The position numbers and the translations under genes were made by a program. From a virus: DNA of 28,692 nucleotides. Positions 1 through 6,616 of the stretch are shown here, piece after piece; the stretch's first letter is position 1; every line of letters begins with the position of its first letter. The stretch spans positions 1 to 28,692 of the IMG/VR virus record IMGVR_UViG_3300023179_000392; one strand, written 5' to 3'. The notes under the pieces were generated by a model that saw only the letters and a list, made by a program, of their open reading frames with translations, had not been told where the DNA came from and did not search any database.

Positions 1-209
1 CCGATATATGTAAAGCAATTCAGATTAGATGAAGAACTGCTACTACCAGCGTCCGAAGACGAATAACTTTGATAACCAAGAGTACCTTGGGGTAAAGGGT
101 CTCCGTTTAAGCATCCAAACGCACTTGGAGATACTGCTGCTGATGCTCCTATGCTAAAAAGACTTAAACTTGGACCACAATTTTCACAATTTTGACTGCA
201 ACTTGACAT
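1..209 (-). CDS. Cysteine-rich protein, second tandem copy (partial, C-terminus beyond window)
   Basis: The frame opens with ATG at 209-207 and stays open to the window edge (69 codons). It begins MSSCSQNCENCGPS, almost identical to the complete gene at 260-1480; only a few bases differ over about 200. Around residue 66 the two diverge (CFTYI here against CFWHI in the other copy). Function is unknown. There is no signal peptide or membrane segment in the visible part. It has its own GTGTAA motif just upstream, with the ATG about nine bases further on and no Shine-Dalgarno sequence between. It is a recent tandem duplicate whose remainder may differ. The product cannot be named. Confidence 0.75.
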   Translation of the reverse strand, partial: MSSCSQNCENCGPSLSLFSIGASAAVSPSAFGCLNGDPLPQGTLGYQSYSSSDAGSSSSSSNLNCFTYI

Positions 210-223
210 GCAATATTTTACAC
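16..223. repeat. Direct repeat, left copy (start of cysteine-rich gene)
   Basis: Nearly identical to 1287-1494, displaced by 1271 bases; about three substitutions in the first 200 bases plus one in the upstream motif. It covers the first 65 codons and the upstream GTGTAA element. Left of position 16 the copies diverge abruptly. Confidence 0.9.
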
Positions 224-224
224 C
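216..224 (-). promoter_or_regulatory. GTGTAAA motif before the second cysteine-rich copy
   Basis: Minus-strand GGTGTAAAA followed by TATTGC and the ATG at 209. The duplicated block includes this element with one base changed (TGTAAA instead of TGTAAT), so each copy brings its own candidate promoter. Confidence 0.45.
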
Positions 225-259
225 AATAAATTAATTGACAGAATTAAAAGAATTTAACG

Positions 260-1480
260 TTAACTTAAAGTTAAACGATCAATTTTCGCGCAAGCAATTA
301 TATTTGAGCCTACGTAAGCTTGCATAGAATCGTTTTCAAAATTATAAACGTCTGTTGCACACATGGTTCCATTTTGGAAATTCGCAGATGAGCTTAGCGA
401 AAAATTTGTTGTTATAATAGGATTTCCACCTCCACAACATCCTGGCAAGGAATCTTGGTAAAAATAAACTTTTCCTTCCACGCTTGAATAGTCTTTCATC
501 TGTTCTCTGGAAGCAGCAATTTTTATTTTAACACGAGAATAGTAAGAATTATTTGTATTATCAATAGGTTCAAATCCTCCATATCCTCCCCAACAAGCAT
601 CTTTACCATTTCCACAATTACTTCCACAAGGATTTTGCGCTGTATTATTCTGCAAGATCGATATCCGTGTATTAACAGACTGTTTAGAAAAACCTTTAGC
701 TTTACTAAGGGTTATTTGCTTAGATACTCTTCTTGAGCTATCTGAACTATTCATAGAATTAGCAGTATAACAATCATATTCAGAAGTAGGCTCATATTGA
801 GAGAATGTTGAACTACTACAATTTACACGAGTACAACTTCCTACTAATGGACCACATTCTCCAACTCCTCCACAACCATCACTGGAATAATTTTCAGTAG
901 TTGGACTACAATTATCTCCGCAACCTGCCCTGCACATAGTATCAGTAGAAGAATAATCGCAATCTTCTTGGCATTCATAATAGCCGCATGGCTGCACTTC
1001 GCATTGACTAAAATCACATGTTACAAAAGTACAGTTTATATTAGTTTTACCATTTGAGTTGGCATTTGTGGCAGAACATGGACCAGGCGCTCCATAATAA
1101 GCAAAACTATTGGATTTATAGTTTTCGGCTGCATTTACAGTACTGGAGGCAGTAATATCTTCAAGATATCTTCCATACCCATCTACTGTACTATTTATAC
1201 TATAATTTGATCTAGCATTTCCATTGCTATAATAATTACTATTATAAATTGCTGAAGCATAAGTATCTCCGCCAATATGCCAAAAACAATTCAGATTAGA
1301 TGAAGAACTGCTACTACCAGCGTCCGAAGACGAATAACTTTGATAACCAAGAGTACCTTCGGGTAAAGGGTCTCCGTTTAAGCATCCAAACGCAGTTGGA
1401 GATACTGCTGCTGCTGCTCCTATGCTAAAAAGACTTAAACTTGGACCACAATTTTCACAATTTTGACTGCAACTTGACAT
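260..1480 (-). CDS. Cysteine-rich protein of unknown function
   Basis: 406 residues with about 27 cysteines, densest in residues 150-225 (runs such as CQEDCDYSS and CRAGCGDNC) and thinner towards the C-terminus. The rest is rich in Ser, Asn, Tyr and Gly. No signal peptide, transmembrane segment or recognised domain is visible, so it may be a disulphide-bonded or metal-binding protein. It sits downstream of the small genes left of the tail-tip cassette but has its own GTGTAAT motif about ten bases before the ATG, with no Shine-Dalgarno sequence. The start is supported because the same ATG and motif are preserved in the duplicate at 209. A decoration or receptor-related virion protein is a guess from location only. 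Confidence 0.7.
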   Translation of the reverse strand: MSSCSQNCENCGPSLSLFSIGAAAAVSPTAFGCLNGDPLPEGTLGYQSYSSSDAGSSSSSSNLNCFWHIGGDTYASAIYNSNYYSNGNARSNYSINSTVDGYGRYLEDITASSTVNAAENYKSNSFAYYGAPGPCSATNANSNGKTNINCTFVTCDFSQCEVQPCGYYECQEDCDYSSTDTMCRAGCGDNCSPTTENYSSDGCGGVGECGPLVGSCTRVNCSSSTFSQYEPTSEYDCYTANSMNSSDSSRRVSKQITLSKAKGFSKQSVNTRISILQNNTAQNPCGSNCGNGKDACWGGYGGFEPIDNTNNSYYSRVKIKIAASREQMKDYSSVEGKVYFYQDSLPGCCGGGNPIITTNFSLSSSANFQNGTMCATDVYNFENDSMQAYVGSNIIACAKIDRLTLS

Positions 1481-1494
1481 GCAATATATTACAC
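1287..1494. repeat. Direct repeat, right copy (start of cysteine-rich gene)
   Basis: Partner of 16-223. The repeat unit contains promoter-like motif plus coding start, so the duplication yields two separately expressed genes with the same N-terminus and different continuations. Confidence 0.9.
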
Positions 1495-1495
1495 T
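1488..1495 (-). promoter_or_regulatory. GTGTAAT motif before the cysteine-rich gene
   Basis: Minus-strand AGTGTAATATATTGC runs straight into the ATG at 1480. With a -10 at TGTAAT the transcript would start about at the ATG. It sits in the 35 bases between the small membrane protein gene and the cysteine-rich gene. Confidence 0.5.
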
Positions 1496-1515
1496 AGATT
1501 TTCTAAAGAATTATT

Positions 1516-1809
1516 TTAATTTCTATATCGAATTAAACTATTTCTTACAAAATATAAATTAATAAAAAATCCACAAAAAGCACTAAAAATGTTACTAATT
1601 ATAGGGTATGTTAATCCAATAAATGGATTAATAAAAAAACTAATTGCTAAAGATATCCAAAAGCTAGAGCATTCATGACATAATAATGGTTTGTGAATAT
1701 ATGGAATTTTTGCTATAAAATTTCTAAATGGTCTTGCTATTTCTGTATCACTCCAAGCATATGTAACGCCAAGAGAAACAAAAAGATATATTAAAAATTG
1801 GTAAAACAT
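1516..1809 (-). CDS. Small membrane protein with CxxC-SFW motif, DUF1360-like
   Basis: 97 residues. It starts with a hydrophobic segment (residues 2-18), has a short loop with RPFRNFI, then LCHECSSFW at about residues 43-51 followed directly by two further hydrophobic stretches to about residue 88. An N-terminal membrane helix, a basic-aromatic linker and a CxxC followed by a Trp-containing helix is the pattern of DUF1360-type integral membrane proteins found in phages and bacteria; the match is from memory. Its role is unknown; the CxxC could bind metal. It starts six bases after the upstream 156-residue gene ends, so it is in the same unit as the genes at 1815-3132. Confidence 0.6.
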   Translation of the reverse strand: MFYQFLIYLFVSLGVTYAWSDTEIARPFRNFIAKIPYIHKPLLCHECSSFWISLAISFFINPFIGLTYPIISNIFSAFCGFFINLYFVRNSLIRYRN

Positions 1810-1814
1810 TTAAT

Positions 1815-2285
1815 TTAAACAAAATAAATTAATAAATGATCTTCTTTTTCTAAAATAGAAAAAGATCTAAATAAAAGTTTATCATTTTGAATCTTTTGGC
1901 AAAGATTCTTCCAATCTTGCTCTTCTTTTCCAATTTTAAATACTTTGCCTCCACTACTTAAAAACATATTAATTTGACTAGGCATAGGCATTATTGGACC
2001 AGTTATAATAGATTGATTTTTTTCAATTTCTGTTTTATTTTCTTCTATTAATTTTTTAATTTCTTCATTATTTAAAAGATCTTCAAAATATGAAGCCTCT
2101 GTAACAGTTTTTGGACTTAAATATACTCTCACCCTATTTCTGCAAGAACAATTTGGATTATCTCTAGAACTTACTAAATCTGCCAAAATATCTGGAAATT
2201 TATTTTTCAATGAATTAAAGAATGTATCATTTTTCATGAAGATATTAAAAAATGATGGAGAACTTAATATTTTATCAATAGTCAT
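1815..2285 (-). CDS. Hypothetical protein (156 aa)
   Basis: I do not recognise this protein. The N-terminal third is helical with aromatic residues, a CSCRNRVRVYLS segment lies near residue 47, a charged helix (EEIKKLIEENKTEIEKN) occupies about 75-92, and the C-terminus has alternating hydrophobic residues ending in LLIYFV. There is no membrane span. It lies 19 bases after the 275-residue gene and 5 bases before the small membrane protein, all on the minus strand, so the three are probably co-transcribed. If the neighbouring tip cassette is an inversion, this gene would originally have lain downstream of J, where phages often carry small accessory tail or assembly genes. Confidence 0.6.
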   Translation of the reverse strand: MTIDKILSSPSFFNIFMKNDTFFNSLKNKFPDILADLVSSRDNPNCSCRNRVRVYLSPKTVTEASYFEDLLNNEEIKKLIEENKTEIEKNQSIITGPIMPMPSQINMFLSSGGKVFKIGKEEQDWKNLCQKIQNDKLLFRSFSILEKEDHLLIYFV

Positions 2286-2304
2286 ATAAAGTATTATATA
2301 GTGG

Positions 2305-3132
2305 TTATGTAAAAAAATCTAAATTTAAATTATTATTTAGTATTTGAGTTTTAAGATTTATAGTTAACTTTGCATCATCATTTAAACTATAATTTATCGC
2401 GCTCTGATTGTTAATAATTCCAGATAAATTTAATGTTAAAAGATCTATATTAGAATTATATTTTTTTATTTTTATAATAGCTGGATACGATGTAATTCCA
2501 GTAAATATATTTGTGACTTTTTGTTGATTATATTCGCTTATAGAAAAGTTAAGGTTTAAATTGATATCTATAGGGTATCTAATAATTACATCATCAGGTA
2601 AATAATTTCCTATAGTATATACTGGTTCACGAACAGTCTCAACTTCTATAGAAAAAGATTCTAATCTATTAGAATTTATTTCATTTAAATTTAAATCAGC
2701 ATAACAATTATCAGCTATTGTAAAATTATTTAATTTATTTGGAATATATTCAAAAACCCCAAAATTATTTCCTAATTCACCAAAAATTATACCTTTAATA
2801 TTAACATTAGGATATTGTCCTAACTTATAGTTTAAAGAATAATTTGTTAAATAACCACTAGAAAAAGTAAAGAATTTATTTCCATATTCTACTTTACCTT
2901 CAAAAGAATTTCCAGTTATAAAACTTATAAAACTATCTTTTTCACTTAATAAGTATTCTATATTTAAATTTGCAGCTATAGGATTTGAAATAAAATAATT
3001 AGAATTAGAATCTTGTATAGCTAATGATGAATCAATATTATTATTATAAGATACATCTAAACTCTGTATTCCAGATACAATAGAATTATTTAGATAAAAA
3101 TTTTGATTTTCTATAGAATAAACATTAAACAT
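2305..3132 (-). CDS. Putative tail-tube-like or distal tail structural protein
   Basis: 275 residues, largely beta-strand by composition, rich in Asn, Ile and Ser, with no membrane segment. It appears to have two similar halves: a strand-rich unit up to about residue 115 and a second from about 140. The stretch around LNIEYLLSEKDSFISFITGN resembles, in spacing, the VSLDFSYING region of the major tail tube protein at 19999-21174, so a tube-fold relative (an extra tube domain or a distal-tail ring) is possible. This is inference from weak similarity. The gene faces away from M; its ATG follows a GTGTAAT motif by about ten bases with no clear Shine-Dalgarno sequence. Confidence 0.45.
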   Translation of the reverse strand: MFNVYSIENQNFYLNNSIVSGIQSLDVSYNNNIDSSLAIQDSNSNYFISNPIAANLNIEYLLSEKDSFISFITGNSFEGKVEYGNKFFTFSSGYLTNYSLNYKLGQYPNVNIKGIIFGELGNNFGVFEYIPNKLNNFTIADNCYADLNLNEINSNRLESFSIEVETVREPVYTIGNYLPDDVIIRYPIDINLNLNFSISEYNQQKVTNIFTGITSYPAIIKIKKYNSNIDLLTLNLSGIINNQSAINYSLNDDAKLTINLKTQILNNNLNLDFFT

Positions 3133-3139
3133 TAAATAT

Positions 3140-3149
3140 AATTACACTT
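3140..3149 (-). promoter_or_regulatory. GTGTAAT motif, candidate late promoter for the 275-aa gene
   Basis: On the minus strand this reads AAGTGTAATT and ends eight bases before the ATG at 3132. It forms one arm of an inverted repeat with the plus-strand copy at 3156-3165. If TGTAAT acts as a -10 element, transcription would begin at or within a base or two of the start codon. No -35 box is evident. Confidence 0.5.
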
Positions 3150-3155
3150 CTTTTT

Positions 3156-3165
3156 AAGTGTAAAT
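3156..3165 (+). promoter_or_regulatory. GTGTAAA motif, candidate late promoter for the M-L-K-I-J cassette
   Basis: Reads AAGTGTAAAT on the plus strand and mirrors the minus-strand motif six bases to its left, giving back-to-back copies. It is followed by AGAGG and AAAGG purine stretches before the ATG at 3185. It is the only copy of the motif on the plus strand outside coding sequence, and it lies exactly at the head of the plus-strand tail-tip genes. Confidence 0.5.
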
Positions 3166-3184
3166 TATAAGAGGTAAAAGGTAT

Positions 3185-3733
3185 ATGGCTAGTATTTATG
3201 ATACAGTTCCTAACTGGAGCGAGGCAGCTACATACAATAAGTTCGATATTGTAATAGGTAGCGATGGAAGGTTTTATTATTCTGTAATTAATAACAACCA
3301 AAATAAAAATCCAACCAGTACTAGTCCTTCATATTTAGGTTCAACTTGGGATGGATATATTTCCTTAAATAATGTTTTATACCCAAATTTTTGGTGGAAA
3401 CCATCTTATAATGGATCAATTCAACATAAACCAAAATTAAAAATAAACCAATTTGGTAATGGATATCAACAAAGATTAAATGATGGTATAAATAATGATT
3501 TAATTGAATTAAATTTAAATTTTCAAAATAGGAATGAATTAGAAACAGTTTCTATACTTCATTTTTTAAAAGAAAGAAATGGTCAAGAAAGTTTTGTATA
3601 TAATATGCCTACAATATATTCTAAATTATCTAATAATTTAATTACAAAATTTACTTCATTTAATTGGAGTGTAAATTATATTTCTTATAATAATTATAAC
3701 ATAGAAGTTAATCTCACAGAAACACCTGTATAA
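3185..3733 (+). CDS. M: Minor tail protein M-like (lambda gpM family) with extra N-terminal domain
   Basis: 182 residues. From about residue 67 it matches lambda gpM-type tail-tip proteins: a hydrophobic-aromatic entry (NFWWKP), then KPKLKINQFGNGYQQR at about 82-97 followed by DGINNDLIELNLNF, the family signature. gpM helps build the tail tip at the distal end of the tape measure. Residues 1-60 are additional: W11, TY at 16-17, D21-I-V23, YY at 31-32 and W55 have the spacing of a CBM5/12 (chitin-binding type 3-like) domain. A good purine-rich ribosome site (GAGGTAAAAGG) supports the start. It is the first gene of the plus-strand cassette, in lambda order with L, K, I and J. Confidence 0.85.
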   Translation: MASIYDTVPNWSEAATYNKFDIVIGSDGRFYYSVINNNQNKNPTSTSPSYLGSTWDGYISLNNVLYPNFWWKPSYNGSIQHKPKLKINQFGNGYQQRLNDGINNDLIELNLNFQNRNELETVSILHFLKERNGQESFVYNMPTIYSKLSNNLITKFTSFNWSVNYISYNNYNIEVNLTETPV

Positions 3734-3738
3734 TAATT

Positions 3739-5121
3739 ATGCCAACTATACCATCATCTCAAGTTTATAATTATTTAATTAGCGGTTCTAGATCTATAAA
3801 TACAGAAATTTCTTCTTTGTCTCCATCAACACAAATTTTTCTTTACGAATTAGATATCTCAGAAATTGCACCAACAACGATAAATTATCCAATAGAAAAT
3901 CAACCAATTAGTAATGGTGTTTTTAGAGTATATAATGATTACAATTTATTTAAAATCTCTACAGATAATAGTCCGCAGAAATATGGCGCAATCAAATGGC
4001 AAAATAATTTCTATTATCCATTTCCAATATCTACAGAAGGATTTGAATATACTTCTGCAGGAGCTTTACCCACACCAAGAATATCAATATCTAATTTAGC
4101 TCCAGATTATTCTGCAAATTCTTTTTATAGATATTTACGTATGCAGATTCAATCTTTAGGAGATATAGTTGGAGCAAAATTTACAAGAATAAAAACATTT
4201 TTAAAATATTTAGATGGATCAAATTTCTCTGGGGATATAAATATATTCAATCCTCAAACTGGATTATATGAAATGGAATTACCTAAGGATATATATTATA
4301 TAGATCGAAAATCTTTAGAAACAAAAGATACAATTCAATATGATTTAGCTTCAATATTAGATTTAGAAAATTTAACACTTCCAGGAAGAACACTTTTATC
4401 TATAAAATGTCCATTTCAATATAGAGGCGAAGGATGTTTATATGAATACGATAGTAGATTGACATCTCTTCATAGTGGTATTTATGCTGGTATTGAAAAT
4501 TCTCCATATCAAATAAGAGGACTACAAACTGCACCACCAGTTGCAACAGAAAACGATCAACTTTTTATAGGTCAAGGAGGAGTATTTGATACTGGAGTAC
4601 ATTTAAATGCACAAAACGCAATATTAAGAATTACTGGCGGAGCTGGAAATCTTGGTTTATGGCAAAATAATTATAATTATATTTCTGGAGATTTTGTATT
4701 TTTATCTACAAAAAATATTAAATTTTATTATGTTTGTACTAATAATCATTTATCTGATTTTTTTAATGCTCCACCAAATAAAAACTATTGGACATCAGAT
4801 AGTTGTTCAAAAAGTATATCAGCCTGTAGATTAAGGTGGTTAAAAAATCCTGCTTTTAGACCTATAATATGGCCAACAAATCGAAATGGAGAAACATATA
4901 CACAAACAAGAAATAGAATGACATGGCTATATACTACTGGAGAAAGGAGTTTATTTATTACTGGAAATAATAATGAATTAATTAATTTCCCAAGAAGACC
5001 TGGGGCAGAAAATCCTTCGTCAGAAATTTCACATGGAATACCTAAAGACGCCAATGGAAATTATTTAAATGGATTTTTACCATTCGGTGGTTTTCCAGGA
5101 ACAAATCAACCTCAAATGTAA
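3739..5121 (+). CDS. L: Minor tail protein L-like (lambda gpL family), iron-sulphur tail-tip protein with inserted domain
   Basis: 460 residues, longer than lambda gpL (about 230). The N-terminal half has the family pattern (QIFLYELDIS, GFEYTSAGALPTPRISISN, GRTLLSIKCPFQYRGEGC). Four cysteines, C224, C233, C356 and C363, have spacings C-x8-C and C-x6-C, as I recall for the lambda gpL cluster ligands, so a 4Fe-4S cluster is expected. About 120 residues separate the pairs, far more than in lambda. Within them residues 308-351 (W308, YISGDFV, YYVC, NNH, APP, W351) resemble a second CBM5/12-type domain. The C-terminal tail after RLRWLKNPAF is Asn- and Pro-rich. The start lies five bases after the M stop. 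Confidence 0.88.
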   Translation: MPTIPSSQVYNYLISGSRSINTEISSLSPSTQIFLYELDISEIAPTTINYPIENQPISNGVFRVYNDYNLFKISTDNSPQKYGAIKWQNNFYYPFPISTEGFEYTSAGALPTPRISISNLAPDYSANSFYRYLRMQIQSLGDIVGAKFTRIKTFLKYLDGSNFSGDINIFNPQTGLYEMELPKDIYYIDRKSLETKDTIQYDLASILDLENLTLPGRTLLSIKCPFQYRGEGCLYEYDSRLTSLHSGIYAGIENSPYQIRGLQTAPPVATENDQLFIGQGGVFDTGVHLNAQNAILRITGGAGNLGLWQNNYNYISGDFVFLSTKNIKFYYVCTNNHLSDFFNAPPNKNYWTSDSCSKSISACRLRWLKNPAFRPIIWPTNRNGETYTQTRNRMTWLYTTGERSLFITGNNNELINFPRRPGAENPSSEISHGIPKDANGNYLNGFLPFGGFPGTNQPQM

Positions 5122-5122
5122 T

Positions 5123-5842
5123 ATGATAGATAAAAAGATAAAAAATTTCATAAAAAAAGAAGCTTTATTAAATAATCCAAATGAATGCTGTGGTTTTATA
5201 ATTCAAGAAGACGAAAAATTTAGATGTATTCCTATCAACAATATATCACAAAATCCAAAAGAAAATTTTGAAATACTAAGTTTAGATTTTTTAAAAGTAA
5301 AACAAAAATATAAAAAAATATATTATATATATCATAGCCATACAAACGAAAATCAAGAAATTACTGAAAAAGATAAAACTTGTTCAGAAAATTTAATGGT
5401 GCCAATTATTATGTATAATATAAATCATGATATTCTAAAAATTTACGAACCAATAAAAATAAAGAATGAATACATTGGAAGATACTATGAACATGGTAGA
5501 TATGACTGCTTTAAACTTATTGAGGATTATTATAGAAATGAATTAAATATTAATTTTAATTATGATCGTACTTTTTATCGTAAATCACTTATAGAAATGG
5601 ATATAAAAAGTGAAATATTTAAATATTTCCAACAGAATAATTTTGAATTAATAAAAGATAATAAATATCATATAAATGATATACTTTTTATGGATTTCTT
5701 TCTTGATAAAAATCCTAAACATTTTGCTTTATATTTAGGTGATGATAAAATTTTACATCAACCCATGAATGGATTTTCTAAAATAGAAAACTATTCGGAC
5801 TTCTATAGAAAAAGATTATATGCATTTTTTAGGAGAAAATAA
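5123..5842 (+). CDS. K: Tail-tip peptidase K-like: JAMM metallopeptidase plus NlpC/P60 domain
   Basis: 239 residues from ATG at 5123, one base after the L stop; an in-frame ATG at 5069 lies inside L and is rejected. The N-terminal JAB/MPN domain shows E21 (NECCGF), H71-S-H73 and T81-x-x-D84, a JAMM motif with Thr instead of the usual Ser. The C-terminal NlpC/P60-type domain shows C129 in YDCFKLIEDYY and H200 in KHFALYLGDD, the expected Cys and His. Lambda gpK has the same two-domain order and is thought to process tip components or cut peptidoglycan. It overlaps I by one base (TAATG), so translation is probably coupled. Confidence 0.92.
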   Translation: MIDKKIKNFIKKEALLNNPNECCGFIIQEDEKFRCIPINNISQNPKENFEILSLDFLKVKQKYKKIYYIYHSHTNENQEITEKDKTCSENLMVPIIMYNINHDILKIYEPIKIKNEYIGRYYEHGRYDCFKLIEDYYRNELNINFNYDRTFYRKSLIEMDIKSEIFKYFQQNNFELIKDNKYHINDILFMDFFLDKNPKHFALYLGDDKILHQPMNGFSKIENYSDFYRKRLYAFFRRK

Positions 5843-6612
5843 TGATTAAAATAAATTTACACGGAAAACTAGGCGCAGAGCTTGGTCAAGAATGGAATCT
5901 TGATGTAAAAAGCGTTGCTGAGGCCTTAAGAGCAATTGAAGCAAATACAAAAAAATTAAGAAAATGGTTAATAACATATTTGAATGAATATGAATATGAA
6001 ATACTTATAAATAGTTATAAATTAATTATAGATGATAAAAAATTTGAATCAATCGAAGATGTTAGAAATTCTGAATTATTTCTTGAATTAAATAATAAAA
6101 TACATACAATTGATATTATTCCAAAAATAACTGGTTCTGGCGCATGGGGAATGGTTGCAGGTGGGACTCTAGGTTTAGCTGGGGCAGTTTTGTTAGGCGT
6201 ATTTGTTCCTCCAGCTTTACCTTTTGCCATTGCTCTAGGTGTAGCAAGTGTTGGTTTAATCGCAGCTGGAACAAGTCAGTTATTATCTAAACCTCCTCCA
6301 TCTGTACCATTTACAGCGCAACAAGTAAATCCAATGCAAGGAGAAGGTGGCGTTGCCGGTGGCCCAACTTCATATTTATTTAATGGACCAGTTAACACAA
6401 TGGGAGAAGGAGGTCCTGTACCAATAGGATACGGCCAACTAACTATAGGTGGAAATAATGTTTTTAGCAGTTATGATATCTTTTATAGAACATTTCTATC
6501 AGATTATAACGATGCAACATTACAGATTGATTATCAAGGACTTCAACAATATTTATTTAATTCAAAAGGCTATCTAGTAACACAAACCCCGTTACAGAGT
6601 AGTCCATTCTAA
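5842..6612 (+). CDS. I: Tail assembly protein I-like (lambda gpI family)
   Basis: 256 residues. The N-terminal 90 residues (INLHGKLGAELG, SVAEALRAIEANT, IHTIDIIPKITGSG) match the ubiquitin-like domain of lambda gpI. A Gly/Ala-rich hydrophobic region follows (about 100-150, GMVAGGTLGLAGAVLLG), then the family motif YLFNGPVNTMGEGGPVPIGYGQL at about 178-200. The final 50 residues are an extension that I do not recognise. gpI acts in tail-tip initiator assembly with J and K and may not remain in the virion. The start codon overlaps the K stop, and J begins four bases after the stop. Confidence 0.9.
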   Translation: MIKINLHGKLGAELGQEWNLDVKSVAEALRAIEANTKKLRKWLITYLNEYEYEILINSYKLIIDDKKFESIEDVRNSELFLELNNKIHTIDIIPKITGSGAWGMVAGGTLGLAGAVLLGVFVPPALPFAIALGVASVGLIAAGTSQLLSKPPPSVPFTAQQVNPMQGEGGVAGGPTSYLFNGPVNTMGEGGPVPIGYGQLTIGGNNVFSSYDIFYRTFLSDYNDATLQIDYQGLQQYLFNSKGYLVTQTPLQSSPF

Positions 6613-6616
6613 TTTT

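Noticed and set aside
1-1494. Diversity-generating retroelement (template and variable repeat)
   Set aside because: The differences between copies are not adenine-biased in a defined region and no reverse transcriptase gene is visible; simple tandem duplication explains it better.
3668-3679. GTGTAAATTATA inside the M coding sequence, about 60 bases before L
   Set aside because: It matches the candidate promoter but encodes conserved-looking residues at the end of M and the downstream junction is tight; kept as a possible chance match.
5069-5122. Earlier in-frame ATG for the K-like gene
   Set aside because: It lies inside the end of L, adds residues with no family match, and the ATG at 5123 directly follows the L stop, as in the other tightly packed junctions.
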